Positions 11,014-23,990 of a stretch of DNA of 64,000 nt are shown here, one piece after another; within the stretch, counting starts at the first letter, position 1, and every line of letters starts with the position of its first letter. The notes under the pieces were generated by a model. It searched no databases, was not told the origin of the DNA, and was given only the letters and a program-made list of their open reading frames with translations. A program made the translations under genes and the position numbers. Origin of the DNA: Lichtheimia corymbifera B2541 (taxonomy: Eukaryota > Mucoromycota > Mucoromycetes > Mucorales > Lichtheimiaceae); NCBI GenBank assembly GCA_000697475.1, contig JNEU01001006.1, positions 330,945 through 394,944 on the forward strand. The letters are read 5' to 3'.

Positions 11014-12531
11014 TTAATAAGCTGAAGCACCACCACACCAATCTGACTGCAATACTTGACGAGCGGTGTACCGTGTTTTGGGATCCTGATGCAACAAGTT
11101 ACGCAACAAGGCCTGCAGCTCATTGGACAAGAAATCGGGCATGTGGAACGTACCATTAAGGATTTTTTGTTGTAAGCGTGCGTCATAATCATCTTCAAAA
11201 GGACATTTGCCGACGACCATGGCATACAGCAGGACACCCAAAGACCACATGTCGGTCTTTGGGCAAGGCAACATGTATCGAGAACGTACCTGTTCAGGGG
11301 CCACATATGCCAATGATCCACCTGCCTCGTCCAATTCATTGGGTGATGATGATGATGATGGGGGTGATTGGATTCCCATGGGTGTGGGTGGTGGAGTGGT
11401 TACAGGTTGGATATACACCGAGAGACCAAAATCACAAAGACGTACACGATTATGCTCATCCAGCAAGACATTTTCAAGTTTGACATCCTTATGACACACG
11501 CGTGCATCTTCATGAAGGTATTGCAATGCACTGCACAATTGCTGAACAACCACACGAGCTTCATTTTCGGTGACGGATTGCTTGCGCTTCATCCAATCAT
11601 GCAAAGAACCGGCACTGCAATAACTGCATACGACATACATGGCATGATCCGTTTCCAGTAATTTCTCAATGGTCACCAAATGTTCATGATCCAAGGACTT
11701 CCAGAGATCCAATTCACGCTCCAGACGTTGCAAATCAGCATCGCTCATGCAACTCTTTTTGATCACCTTGACGGCAACCTTGTGTCCATCCGAGATACAA
11801 TAGCCACTACGCACCGTAGAAAATCCACCATAGCCAATGATCTTTTCGAGAACATAGTCGTCAATCTCATCACCCGCATCCTCTTCTTCATGTAATGCCA
11901 AAGGAGCCACACCTGATGTGGCAGCAGTAGGTGATGCAAAACTTGCAAGAAACGACGCAGCAGGTGACTTGATATGATCCCATGATTTGGCACTCACACA
12001 ACTACTTGATGACATGGATGATCCACGACGGCGAATGACTTGACATTTGCTACGGGGTATTTCACGCGTACGTGGGAATGGTGAAAGTACGGGTGACGCG
12101 CATGATGATGATGATGAAGGTGATGGGGATTGTGAGAGTGCCGGTTCGGTGGTAGACGTACGACGATGCTCCTCATGATGTTGGTTTAGAGAGGTTCGAT
12201 GCTGCATTTGTAATGGCTGTTGCTGCGGCATGGATGATGACAATGGATATCGGCTGCCACCACCACTACTGCTTGCCTTTCCCGTGGTTTGGCGATCATG
12301 TGGGAAGTTGAGACGTTTAAAGATGTCAGCGTAATAAGCATCGTCTTTTTGATTAGGAGCAGGCGAATGATTATCGTTATAGGAGATACCAAGAGGATCC
12401 GTGCTAATGTGCAAACCGGTTGACCTCTTATCTTTGTTGGTGTTGTTATTGGTATTGTTGGGGCGGGACGTGGGTCGAATGAATTGTAGATAAGAATTGA
12501 ATCGTTCGTCAGTGTGGAAATTTGGGTTCAT
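11014..12531 (-). CDS. Ser/Thr protein kinase (CAMK-like), HKD variant
   Basis: Intronless, 505 aa. A Ser/Pro-rich N-terminus (~1-225) precedes a C-terminal kinase domain (~228-500). Motifs in order: IGYGGFSTV (glycine loop), VAVKVIKK (VAIK lysine), CHKDVKLENVLL (catalytic loop), LCDFGLS (DFG), SLAYVAPEQ (APE-type), DMWSLGVLLYAMV (subdomain IX) and the terminal arginine in TRYTARQVL. The catalytic loop reads H-K-D instead of H-R-D; Asp and Asn are intact, so activity is likely. An insertion of Pro/Ser sequence (~375-395) sits in the activation segment between DFG and APE. The closest group appears to be fungal CAMK/SNF1-related kinases; substrate unknown. Confidence 0.88.
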   Translation of the reverse strand: MNPNFHTDERFNSYLQFIRPTSRPNNTNNNTNKDKRSTGLHISTDPLGISYNDNHSPAPNQKDDAYYADIFKRLNFPHDRQTTGKASSSGGGSRYPLSSSMPQQQPLQMQHRTSLNQHHEEHRRTSTTEPALSQSPSPSSSSSCASPVLSPFPRTREIPRSKCQVIRRRGSSMSSSSCVSAKSWDHIKSPAASFLASFASPTAATSGVAPLALHEEEDAGDEIDDYVLEKIIGYGGFSTVRSGYCISDGHKVAVKVIKKSCMSDADLQRLERELDLWKSLDHEHLVTIEKLLETDHAMYVVCSYCSAGSLHDWMKRKQSVTENEARVVVQQLCSALQYLHEDARVCHKDVKLENVLLDEHNRVRLCDFGLSVYIQPVTTPPPTPMGIQSPPSSSSSPNELDEAGGSLAYVAPEQVRSRYMLPCPKTDMWSLGVLLYAMVVGKCPFEDDYDARLQQKILNGTFHMPDFLSNELQALLRNLLHQDPKTRYTARQVLQSDWCGGASAY

Positions 12532-14388
12532 TCAGTTATCAGTCAAGGTCAATAAAGCAATAAGTAGATGTATAAATGTGTGGGAGTAAGAAAGGAGAAA
12601 GAGGTGGAATTGGGTTACGGGTACTGTGTGATGCAAAAGATAAAGGATTTTGAGCCCACCAATCACACGTTTTGAATTTCTTATCAACGGCTGTTATCTA
12701 CCAATCATAAAAGGGTATATCCCCGATAAAACAATAGAGCTCTGCTCCACATTGAATGCTACAATATGAATGGTCGATCAAATCTGCTTTTACTTGTATG
12801 GTGCATATTACAGAATACCCCAGCAGCCCGCTTCCCTGTCTCGTATTCCCACACAATCCAAGGCTTATCCTTGAAATGCCGATCGTGCTGACATGTACTA
12901 GCTTTTCAACAAGGACACCAAAATGGAAATGGCAAGTAAACAATCTACACCTCCTCCGATCGTTTCCGAGCAACCAATTATTCATCATCCAATACATATG
13001 CCCTTGGCATTTTGCATAGCAACACTTTGTGCAGAAAATAAGCATTGCCGCCAAACCCCCAAAAAAAGAATCATGCAGCACTCATCTGTATTGAGCCAGA
13101 ACACGACCAACCAGCAACTTGGACTCTAACTTCTCACACAAGGTATGTCCTCCATGCTCATCCTCCCCCCTTACGAAAAATGTGCCTTGTATGTGATACG
13201 TGTCGGCTGCATCACCTTTGTTGCACATACCCAGTTGCATCGAAGATCACGACACACACACACACATTTCCGCATTTGAAGCCATGCTATCTACCACCTG
13301 ATGGATGTCATTACTTGCGGTCTAAATATCATCGTATATTATTATTGCAATTACGAGATGAAACGTATCTCTTTAATTTGCGACGCGGAATTACTGATCA
13401 AAAGTGCCACACAGACACAATTGCGGTTGGCATGTGAAATTGGTAACACAAACATGCTATATGCGTGAATACACATGACGTCAAGATACAATCAACAAAG
13501 ATATAGGTGTTTCTACATGCTTCTCCTTCCAAGTGTATCGTGTTTGATCTACTAGTAATATCGGACATTATCATGTTGTACGCGTGAGGACCAAAGTATG
13601 CTTTACCTGATATTAGGGATGCTGATATCCATGATGCTCTAATTTATTATTATCATATGCAAATTATTCAGCACGCGTCAATATATTAATCGACCCAATG
13701 TCTACAGACCGCATTGATTGAAAAGCGCTTGAAAAGAAACTTTTTGTCCAATGGCACACAAAATGTCAACCTTGTTTTGTGCAACCACGGCATCAAGGTT
13801 TTATTTACACTAGTGTAGTATGGTAGAAAAATCCATCATGGAAAAGAGTACCTGAGTAAAAGGATGTCCTCCCATCTTATAACCCCTTTTCGCCTGCCTT
13901 TTGTGCAAAGGAGATGGTAAGCTTGCTTTTGGGCTACCAGAAAAAGACATTGAAGCTTGTGCGGATCCCTTTATATTACACCACGTGCTGTAACGACCAG
14001 GAGGTCTCTTGTTTTAGCAACAATGCAATTAGTGTATTTGTACCAATAGCTAACAAGAGATATGATGATCTACCGCGGTTGTGGTTTACGTGCCTGCAGC
14101 AGAACCAAAAAAGAGTACATACAAGCTTGCACAATGATACTCGTGTTGTCTGTGTGTTCTCTCACACACACACACCACACTCTAGTGGTCATCAAGCGGA
14201 GGATCAAATGATAATCAGAGTGAGAGTGATGCTGAATGTGGTGGATATGTGTGCCTTGGCTTGGTCTCTCTCTTTTTCTTCCTTTCCTTTTCCCACTTGT
14301 CACCATCTTTCTTTCCCCTTTCCCTTCTTTGTGTGTCGTTTCTTTCTCTCTCTTTGTTGTATAAACCCACCACTTTCTTTTATATGCC
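12532..14388. other. 1.9-kb intergenic region with no convincing gene
   Basis: Several ORFs of 60-190 codons exist on both strands (12698-13081 minus, 13045-13437 plus, 13914-14483 plus). None shows a recognisable motif, and the last is mostly antisense to a C/T-rich tract. The end (about 14230-14360) is a pyrimidine-rich block with a short (CA)n near 14164, consistent with promoter and leader of the Rap-GAP gene. The kinase promoter is at the left end. Confidence 0.35.
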
Positions 14389-17300
14389 ATGCTTACAGCA
14401 GAAGCAACAACAACTACAACAACAGCAACGACAAACGACGCTTCCCTCGTAGCTCAGCCAACTTTATCCAGCAATGTCAATAATGCAACCACCAAATTAG
14501 CAATGGGAGCAACCACCATGTCGAGGTCAGGCAGTGCAAACAGCAGCATCAGCAATGGAGCGGTTGTGCATCAGTCTCCTTGTGCTTCAGGAACAGCGAC
14601 AACCATTGGACAACAAGTCACTGAATTAGACGACGTCGACGATGAAGAAGAGAACTATAGCGTGTCAGCAGCAATGGCACGGTCTTCGGTGGAGCCTGAG
14701 CGAGTGTTATCGAGGCGACCATCGAATGGGTCTATTCGATCCAATATTTCCACGAGTTCCATGTTTAGTGTTACCAGTCGAATGTCTCGTATCCCCAATG
14801 CTTTCCGGTCATCGATTGTTTCAGTAAAGGATTTCATGTCATCGAGTCGTCGGCCCAGATCACGTAGTCGACTTGCTACAATGATGCTTCAACAAAGACA
14901 ACATGACACTAGTAACAATACCCAATCAACATCGGATCAACCACCAGCACCACAAACCATTCATTACACAACACCAGCTTCGGCTCCATTTCCCGATAAT
15001 TCACGCTTACAACGTCGTACGCCAAGTTCATTAGGGTTGTATACTATCTTTTCCAGTAATAACAAGGATCGGTGTCTTCCTGTCGCGGAGCCAATGAATG
15101 GTGATACGAATCATGATGGTTCACCAGCCATGATGCAGCGGGCTTACAGTGAAAATCATAAGCTTCAACTTGAAGGTAGTACTACTACTACTACTACTGT
15201 CGTGATGGAGGATCCACGAGGTAAAGCTCCACAGCAATCAAAAGGAGCTGTTGGTGAACTCTTATTCGGGATGGATATTGGAAGTATGGGATTCTTTGAT
15301 GGAGACGCTGTCGATTCCTCAGTTTCAAGTATGATATCTGGATCGGATGATGTCAAAAGTGAACAATGCACCGATGCTACATCCAGTAATGAGGTTGTTT
15401 GGGGTAGACAACGAGCCAAGTCATGCCAAGTAAGTACCTTGATATATTCTCATGCAATATGAATTGGAATTAATATGGATTTATTTAGGAAGCGTCCAAG
15501 GCATCATCCTCTTCATCACTTCGACGTCTTGCTCGGGGTCAATACGCTTCCACCGCAGCACTCAACTCGCACAAAATATCATCTCCGCCCATACCATCTG
15601 CTACTCTTGCGGATAACGACCTTTCAGAATCCAACCACAAACCATCACCGACAACAACAGCCAACTATCGCCATTTGAATACGAATGCAGAAGATGGATT
15701 CTCAGGAGGACATCACAAGAATAAGCGGAAATTGTTAGAAGGCAACAAAGGAGGAGGAGGAGGCATCGTTGACCTGTGTCACAACATTCTTGTCACCGCA
15801 ACTTTGACGACGTTGCACAGCAAACTGATCAGTGAGTGTGACAATCTCCTTGCATCAACAATTCTATCACCTGATGGGACGATCAAACGCTTTCCCGAAG
15901 AACAGCTGCGTATCCTTGTCAATGATGTGCGTAAGATGACCGATATGGTGGAATGGGATACTCAAGGAGAGGGATCCAAGTCAGCTATCCAGGCCTTTTT
16001 TGCCACTGTGAATGAAAAGATTGCTCAGGCCAATGCATTGAATGAATCTCTGACTGGTGATGGCCAGCCTATCCAGCCCACGAGCAAAAAGGATAGCAAG
16101 GATATCATGACACGCATTGCAAATCAAAACCAAGCGGTGGCAAGTGCTGTCAAGGAGATTGTAAGTATTTGAAAAATAGGAGGATTAGGAGCAATTAAGA
16201 TACTTACCGCTCTTCTCTTGTAGATCACTTTATTGAAGCAAATGGTGAATCAGAGTGTGTGTCAATATCACAAGATCTATGAACGATCCATGGTCATTCC
16301 ATGCAAGAATTATCGCATCGAGGGCAAGAATCGCCTAGGAAGCAATGCGCAGGATTATGCAGTAGACAACACACGACCCAACTATGCACAAGCCAATGTG
16401 GAGCATATGGATGAGGAGGCTTATGGTTTTCGCAATCGTTTTGTGGATAAGGATTATACCACATTTGTCGGATATACCAAAGACAATAATCCCATCTTGG
16501 TGACAGCTGTTTGCGAAGAGAAGAAGGAGGATGGCAACGATGAGGAGAACAAGCCTGATGCAACGACAAAGAGACTATACCATATCATTATACGCAAAAA
16601 GCAGGTATGTGAAGGAGCTTGATTTACTATTACCCTGTGCGTTTGTGCATCAGCATGTCGCGATTTCATCTCCTTTTCTTTCACTCTCTCTCTCTCCTCA
16701 ACCTTATTTACGCTCCATTTTCTTATACATGTTGTGTTTTCTTTCAGGGACAAGATATCCGCAAAACTATACCAGATTCATTCCTGCTACGAGCACCATC
16801 GGCTGAAGCCCCTGAAAAGGAATCGATCCTCGATACAACATGGAAAGCCGTCATTGAGCCTTCGTTGGATATACCCTTTGATAACATGAAGAAAATCGAT
16901 GCCAACACGATGAGCAGCTCTGGATTACAAAAGGATATTCTGATGCTGGATGAGCAAGCGGTAAGCGGATAGTCATATCCAACCAAGGAAGGGGGAAAGG
17001 GGATGAAAGACTCATCATTGCGCTGTTGTGTGTGTTAGGTTCATGATCGTTACAAGTTTGGTGTGCTTTATATCAAAGAGGGTCAAACCAGGGAAGAGGA
17101 GTGGCTTTCTAACAATCACGACTCAAAGCACTTTGACCATTTCCTCAATATCATTGGCCGAAAAGTTCCCCTGAAAGGATACAATGGATGGGCTGGGGGT
17201 CTTGACACTAAAGGTATGCCACATCTGAGAAGATCTGAGGCATTTATGTAAGCATCACTAACGTTACACCTATTAGGCGGTTATTCTGGCGAGCACACAT

Positions 17301-18604
17301 TTGTGAATGAATGGAACGGACACAATATCGCTTATCACGTCTCAACAATGATCCCTGCACATCCAGGAGATAAGCAGCAGGTGCAAAGGAAACGCCACAT
17401 TGGCAACGGTAAGACTACTAGCTGCTGTTGTGGAACATGACCCCATTCACTAAACCCTTGAATCTTATATAGACATTGTATGCGTTGTATTCGCCGAAGG
17501 AAAGCAGCCATTCAATCCTGCAGCTATCAAATCACAATTCCTGCATGTCTTTATTGTAGTCCACCCAGAGGAATGGAATGGCCGTATAGGATGGAGGTAA
17601 AAGCATGCGAGTGATCTAGGCATTCAAGTAAACCATTCATTTGCGTTTTCTCTTATGCAGGGTCGAAATTGCCATGGCCGAAAATGTGCCTAGTTTTGGT
17701 CCCTCATTGCCAGCGGAAAATGCCGTATTCTTTGATGAAGCCGAACTTTGCTCCTTTATGCTTGCAAAATGTAAGAGAGAGAGAGAGAAAAAGAGAGAGA
17801 GAAACAAACAATCCCTTGTTAACTTTGTTTACAAACATGCTACTTGCAGTGATCAACGCCGAATATGCCGCGTACCAATCACCCAAATTTGCTCAACCAA
17901 TGGCACGTGCACGTGAAGGCATCCTTGCGCATCTTTTGGAACGTGGTAACAAGATAGCCCAGCCCATCGAGTTGTCTCCAACAGCAACAAGCACGCCTTC
18001 ATCATCATCTTTGGCGCGCCATGTCAAATCACCATCGACTTCATCCGACAAGAGCTCTAAAAGTACATATAGCAGTTCAAGTGATGCAGTTGCAGCGGTA
18101 CCAGTACCTTCACGATCCAGCATGATTAAGGACTTTTCGGAAGGGATTATTGCTGCAGGTCTCGGGCGTCGGCGTAGTCGTCAGGATTTGAGTGATGCAC
18201 GTTTGAAACCAGTGCGTGGTGTTGTCAAACCAAAAATGTCCAAAGAAGCAGATGAAGGTAAAACAATGATTGCTGCTGCTGCCATGTGTTCAAGTCATAC
18301 TCAAGGTCCAATTTGATTACCAGACACAACGACATCATCATCACCATCATCATCATCGCAACAAAGGAGTTGTTCTGAGCTGGATCTCATACAACAACAA
18401 CCCTCAGCAACGGCCATGTCAGGTTCTCGTTCAAGTGGAGCAATCACGCAAAACTCATCAAAGAATGGTAAGCTTGGGAATATTATCATGAAAGGTTAAA
18501 ATGTTGAGACCCGGTTTCTTTTTGTAGAGCGTAATGGTTTCCGATACAAGGCACAAAGCATCCTAACATCATTTGGTGGAGCAGGTCGACGCCAACAACA
18601 ATGA
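14389..18604 (+). CDS. Rap/Rheb-type GTPase-activating protein (Rap-GAP domain)
   Basis: Eleven exons: 14389-15429, 15489-16160, 16224-16604, 16748-16960, 17039-17213, 17277-17408, 17473-17596, 17661-17770, 17850-18257, 18324-18467, 18528-18604; 1100 aa. The N-terminal ~430 residues are Ser/Thr-rich. A conserved region (DLCHNILVTATLTTL...) leads to the GAP domain at ~765-930: KFGVLYIKEGQ, GYSGEHTFVNEW, and RKRHIGND (~864-871), which carries the catalytic 'asparagine thumb' that acts on Rap/Rheb GTPases, then FLHVFIVVHPEEW. The HIGN/D junction is split by intron 6. A basic tail (GRRRSRQDLS) and a short final exon ending FGGAGRRQQQ follow. The family switches off Rap/Rsr1-type GTPases in polarity and growth; the actual GTPase is not shown here. 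The start at 14389 is the first ATG of a long Thr-rich leader and is uncertain. Confidence 0.88.
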
Positions 18605-20089
18605 TCATTCCCCACTCCCCAATCACGACTAGCGACATGTTAATACCCATTCCCCTCATACTTCTTTTGATTTGTTTGTAACTTGTATAAAAAAAAGGAT
18701 TGCATATATTCACACAAACACTCGCAAATGGAAAAAGAGTCATGATGCTTCTAATGTACGCGGTATACACAACATTTGCATTGACAGGCAAGACAACATG
18801 GATACACAAAAATTGAAAAAACGACCAGTGCATATCGGCATATTTGTCGGCATTGACAACGAGAACCGCGCGCGGGCATACAAGAGAGATTAGGATTTGG
18901 GGAATATGGTGCGCACAGACTGAAGAACATACCGATCATCTGAAAGAGAGTAAAGATGCGATGGTTTTGTCATGGATGTAATATGTGAGTGAATGATCGA
19001 ATGTCCAAGTCTTAAGGGGTATGAATAAATAAAAACCATGCATAATGAGGTGGGTGTGAACAAAGGAGGAAATAGAGGGGGGGAACATCATGCGCCCACC
19101 AAAACTCGTAAATGTAAAAAGACAAGAGAATGTTGGGGGAGTAAAGGATAAAGCACAGGGCAACGATAAAGGAAAAGCGTGCAAAAACGGAGAGCTCGAG
19201 GATGTATAAGTGTGTGTGAGAGGATAATGCAAAAGGAATATGTACATGTATGAACACATTCATCCAATAAAGTAATAATAAACAAGGAGCATTACACGGA
19301 TCTACGGTATGGGTGTTTTCATGCAATCCAACCCAACCTCCTCTCCTACCCCCTTTCCGGCATCGTCTTTCTCACTCGTCTACAATGCACCCTGGGCATA
19401 TACACAAAGCAAAACGTGAAAAGCTTGATAAGGGAGAGCAGATTTGTGGGGGGTGGTGGTGGATTACAAGGGGGGTGGTGATAAGTGAAAGAACACACAC
19501 TTGTGAGGATTGATCAAGCCCTTTTTCCCTTTTTCTGTTTAAGGGTCATGTGCCATGTGCTTCTTCATGTCATAGGTGTGAGTGTGTTCATTTGTGTGCC
19601 TGTGTGTGTGTGTTACATGGCCCGTGTGTATGTGAAAGCAGCAGCACATTGATGGAACAATCAAAGCATGCGTACATGTATGTCACATAGATTGAGATAT
19701 GCAAGAAAGGGTAATGAAGGAAGCGAGATCAAGCTTGCACAATTTCATCACGTCGCGTGCATTCAATAAACCCATTCTTTCGGTCTCGGATACAAAAATT
19801 CCTTCCCGCCAAATGTAATCACCCACTGTTGTGCTCCCCAAAAAGGGCAACTCCATCCATCTGGGACCTTTTTCAGTGCCTCCTTGTCGCATTGACCTGT
19901 TCCATAACATACCTCGTGTGCGTATAACTTGCCCTCGTTTCTTCCCTTTTCTCTTCTTTTTTCTTTCTCTTTCTTACACTCTTCTTGCTCTTGCAGCATC
20001 AACCTCACTTTTTTTTATTCTTCTTCAACTATTGGTCTCTTGCATAATCTTAGCTTGTACATCACCCCTTTTTATCTTGTAATACCAAA
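18605..20089. other. 1.5-kb intergenic region, no gene recognised
   Basis: Rich in simple sequence: G-rich tracts near 19440-19480, TG/GT-rich sequence near 19570-19615, and a T/C-rich block (19930-20040) directly before the next ATG that looks like a pyrimidine-rich leader. Minus-strand ORFs at 18486-19326 are translations of A/G-rich sequence and lack motifs. Confidence 0.35.
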
Positions 20090-21477
20090 ATGTCAACCAT
20101 CCCACAGGACTTGAGTTACACTACCACCACTACCATGACACCAGGCTTAATGCGATCAGGTAGCAGCTCCTCTTCATCTGGTGGAGGCTCGATTATCACC
20201 AGCCCCACTGATGATGCAGCCCTTGATTTTACCGTTCCGGCTACAACTTCAGCGTCGCCCACTTACCCTTTGACATGTTACAATCCCGTTTCATTGTCTT
20301 CATGCCCCTCAGCTCCAACGGATGCAACAGTTGCAGCTGCCGCTGCCGCTGCTGCCGCTTTGAACGACAAAAGTCAATTTCCTTCTGCAACTGAATTTGA
20401 TCGCATCGTTAATGACTATCTGCGAAACCTGTCAAGCAAGAAGCGTGATAAGGCACTTGTCGATCATAAGCGATACCAACTTATTTTATGTGTGCTCAAG
20501 GATCCACGTAATACATCCATTTCCACAGCTCAATTTCGATTTTGGGTAAAAAAGATGTTCCAACTGGTGGACAAGGATGTCGTTTATCATGACAACAAAC
20601 CCGTTGCCATGCGTGAGCAAATCTATTCCATCTTGGTGACAGCGCACAGACAAGCTCATCATGGTGGTCGAGATAAGACATCAGCTTTGGTATGATTCAT
20701 CAATGATCAAAATAATAGCAATGAGAAAGGAATGCTTATTGATGTTGCTAGGTTCGTAAGCGATATTCATGGATCCCAAAGGAATTGATTGCCCGGTTTG
20801 TACGACATTGTCCATTTTGCATTACGCGACGAAACGGATGTGGCAGCCCACCCACAGTCGATGTCAGCACTCCTGATACACCTTTGGATGATATCAAGGA
20901 GGAGCCACAATCGCAAATGCAGCAACATCTTGATTATACACATTTGGCTCAAGAGCAACAGCAACAGCAACAACAACCAACTTCATGGTGGTATCAACAG
21001 CCTGATATGTTTCAAGTGAGCAGCCATGACAACCAAGCACTCGGCAATGGATCATCGAGCTGTTTCCAATGGCCGGCAATGGGCCGACGACCAAGTAACT
21101 TTGTACCATCGTATTATTATAGTATGCCGGCTCACACTCGGCCTGATATGTTGATCTCCTCACCACACGACCCACAAGGCAATGCATGCTCTGTTGCAGC
21201 TGCAGCTGCAGCAATGGCTGTTAGCAGTGCTGCTTCCTCTTCATACATGCTCAACCATTATCGCCCATTATCACCTTGCTCTTCACTCTCATCATCATCT
21301 CCACGTGATGAATTCCCCCCTTGTTCTTCCACACCTAATACTACTACTACTACTACTATGCAACAACACCATCACAATAACTACTACTCCTCCACATCCA
21401 ACCATACTACCATGTCTCCTTATGCTCTCGACCTTTCACCTATTGACTTCTTTAACCCAGCCTCCTCCACGCAATAA
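20090..21477 (+). CDS. Protein with an integrase-type HHCC zinc finger but no integrase core
   Basis: Two exons (20090-20689, 20752-21477) encode 441 aa. The N-terminus is Thr/Ser-rich with an Ala run (~81-91). A conserved region begins at FDRIVNDYLRNL (~105) and includes STAQFRFWVKKMF. It leads into ILVTAHRQAHHGG...KTSALV, RYSWIPKELI and HCPFC (~182-238), i.e. the H-x-H...C-x-x-C finger of Ty3/gypsy and retroviral integrases (H2C2 type). The DDE catalytic core, reverse transcriptase and gag are absent; the C-terminal ~200 residues are Gln-, Ser- and Ala-rich and end in a patch (LSPIDFFNP). The intron lies inside the finger, which is unlike an active retroelement. This suggests an exapted integrase finger, perhaps a DNA- or protein-binding regulator. 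Confidence 0.75.
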
Positions 21478-22808
21478 TTTTAATCTTCCATCTATTATTT
21501 TGTCACCCATATCATTCATCCATCCGCATCCCCCTTGCCCTTCCCTTCCTCCCTTCCTTGTTTGTCTATGCTTTCATTTACATCGTACATATGTTTATTT
21601 GCCCTTTTCGTTTTTTCTTTTGTTTCCTGTCCAATCTCTCTTGAACACATTCACACTCACACTTGCTATCAAAACAACCATTTTTAGTAGTCATCTTTCG
21701 TACAACCTTTTTAATGACAACACACATACAAAACAAAAAAATCCACCAACAACGTGCATCAACAACACTTTTCTCCTCCCCACTGGAAGCACTTTTTTAT
21801 GCAAACCCGGCTGCAAAAACCTAACATAAAAAAATCTTGTGTATTCACCTCCATCAGCTTGAATAAAAGAGAGCACCTTTTGGCCTCCATTAGCCATATT
21901 TAGTCGCTATCTTATCATGCAATGAATCAGACGTACTTAAGTTAAGTCCTTGTCTTGAGTATCACAATGAAAATGGCATTACAGAAAAAGAGGAACAAAG
22001 AGACTCTAAGTAAAGATCGCATTCTTAATTGAAATAAGTTGCTGGAAGCAGCAGCAGAGCAGCTTGATTGCTTTGGTTTGTATATATAGGAACCAGGATA
22101 GTGCAAAGGTGGAGCGTGATTGCTGATATCAATGTAGTTGAATCATCATTGGTGTTTACAGTACTCGAATAAGTATATGCATAAAAGAGAGGCGTGTTGT
22201 ACTTCGAATACAGCGTTTGCTTAAGACACAATGAATCAATCAAATTCTTTCTTTTCCTATTATTACAGCATTTACAAGTGGTCCATAAGTCGCTCTATAA
22301 CACTTGCTTAAAGCTCACACATGACAAAGTCCAACTCAGGAAGATGAACAATTTCTTACACTATAGCAACTTTGGAATGGTGGGCAACCCAATGTCATAT
22401 CCGCTAAAGTTACTCTTTAATCCAATACCATCACAAGAGATAAACTGGGCACGAGATTGAGAAGTATGTACAATGGATCGCTTTAATGGAGATGCATCGA
22501 TATGGGAAGTGTCTAATCTTTGGGAGTGCATTGTGCTAAGATGGATGTGAAGTGGCACTTGATTGATGCGAGATGGGGTATCATCCACAAGACATGGATC
22601 CGGATGATGATAGTTTTAGATGGTTGACAGGTCGCACAAAGGATGATGATATTAGCTGCCATGGAATAGCACCAATCGTTCAGGATGATAGCATCAAGCA
22701 CAATGGTACACGTTGATAATGAATACACACTTTTCCACGCGTCATATATATACCCATTTCCTCCCATCCCACGTATCAAACCAATAACCAGAGTCATATA
22801 TATAGGAA
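21478..22808. other. 3' flank and AT-rich intergenic sequence before the repeat block
   Basis: 21478-21900 looks like the 3' UTR of the preceding gene (pyrimidine-rich, many stops). The rest holds short ORFs only (22361-22588 and 22513-22797 on the minus strand) with no recognised motif. It may belong to the decayed element whose better-conserved part starts at 22809. Confidence 0.3.
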
Positions 22809-23262
22809 ACTGTATGTATTGAAAGCAAGTTGCTACACGTAAATAAAGCTGCTTCTATACAATGGCTAGCTGCTGTCTACGTTAAAAAAGGGGTGCAAGG
22901 CATGCTGCTGCAAGTAGCTGAGACAATGGAGTAAAGACCTTGCTAATAAAAGCTGCTGCAATGAACGCTGTTACGTTTGATCGAGGTCGACGACTGTACA
23001 AGAGAAGGTGTCGTGTCAAGAAACGCTGGTGTTGTCGTGGGCTGCACACGCCATGAAGTTGCCATTCAGTTAAAGACAATTGGATCAAGACAGTCGCAGG
23101 ATTGACATGATGGGTTGAAGCAGGACAATCGTTTGCAGGTTGTAGTTGTACTTGAATGGGGCAACAGTTGGGGATGGTTGGAAGAGACGAAAAAACTTCA
23201 AGTGGAAGAGCTGGAAATTAAGTTGGGTACGCTGTCAGACAAATCCATGGACACTATATATT
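22809..23262 (+). repeat. Dispersed repeat, copy A (single-copy segment)
   Basis: This stretch (from CTGTATGTATTGAAAGCAAG) is related to 63249-63775 in the same orientation and to 39650-40088 inverted. Shared landmarks include GAGACAATGGAG, GCTGTTACGTTTGAT, GTACAAGAGAAGGTG, CAGGATTGACATGATGGGTT and TTGTAGTTGTACTTGAATG, in the same order. Divergence and indels between copies indicate an old, decayed element. No intact ORF is present. Confidence 0.65.
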
Positions 23263-23269
23263 ACTGCTT

Positions 23270-23990
23270 GATTTTAAGATTATCCATTTCGAACCTCAAA
23301 CTTTCACACAATATGCTCCAAGTCATGCTGATCAACTCTGTATTAATAATGAACCCACACTTCATTCAAAGTTTTTGAATGGGAGGGTATAATGTGGGGT
23401 TTAGTATGGGCGGTCGGAAATGGGGTACGCGCCGGATTCATGGAAATGCCATCTAATATGCATTACCTTGGAATTGCCCATTTTGAACATCAAACTTGGT
23501 AAGAAGGTTCTCTGAGTCATGCTGGTCAACTCCATTCATTTAAAACCGAATGCTTCATTATCATAATTCAATGAATCCGGCGGTCCAAATATAGGGGTGA
23601 TGATGGACGGACGGAATGCAAGTAAGGTACATAGTGGACACCCCCGCGGTTGCCCACCTCCATTATGAAACTTGGTCAGACGGTGGGCTTCGACATGCTG
23701 ATCAATTCCATTCAAATAAAAACCACATGCTTCGTTGTGAGAAATAAAATGGGAGCGTCCGACGATGAATGGACGGAATATATATATAGGATGAACGGCC
23801 CCTAAGCTCGAGATTGCCCACCACAAACTTGAAACTTTCACACAAGTTGCTCTTGGACATTCTAATCAACTTTGTCTTAATCAAGATCCCATCCTTTAGT
23901 ATGGAGATTTTGAGTGGGAGGATCCAAATATCGGAAAGGCTATAAATGGTCGAGAGGAGAAGTAGCATGTATGGTATCATCTAGCCTTTA
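23270..23990 (+). repeat. Array of diverged ~180-bp monomers, copy A
   Basis: About four degenerate monomers in tandem (near 23280, 23460, 23640 and 23820). Each has a core reading, on this strand, roughly AACNTGAAACTTNNNCACAA...ATGCTGATCAACT...AAANCCNNATGCTTCATT, followed by a poorly conserved spacer. The same monomer recurs inverted at 38965-39610 and within the hairpin arms at 36952-37815, and again at 63815-64000. Confidence 0.6.

Noticed and set aside
12698..13081. 127-codon minus-strand ORF
   Set aside because: Cys/His/Trp-scattered composition, no domain order, no supporting splice signals; reads like antisense chance.
13914..14483. 189-codon plus-strand ORF upstream of the Rap-GAP gene
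   Set aside because: Its second half is translation of a C/T-rich leader and it overlaps the Rap-GAP start in another frame.
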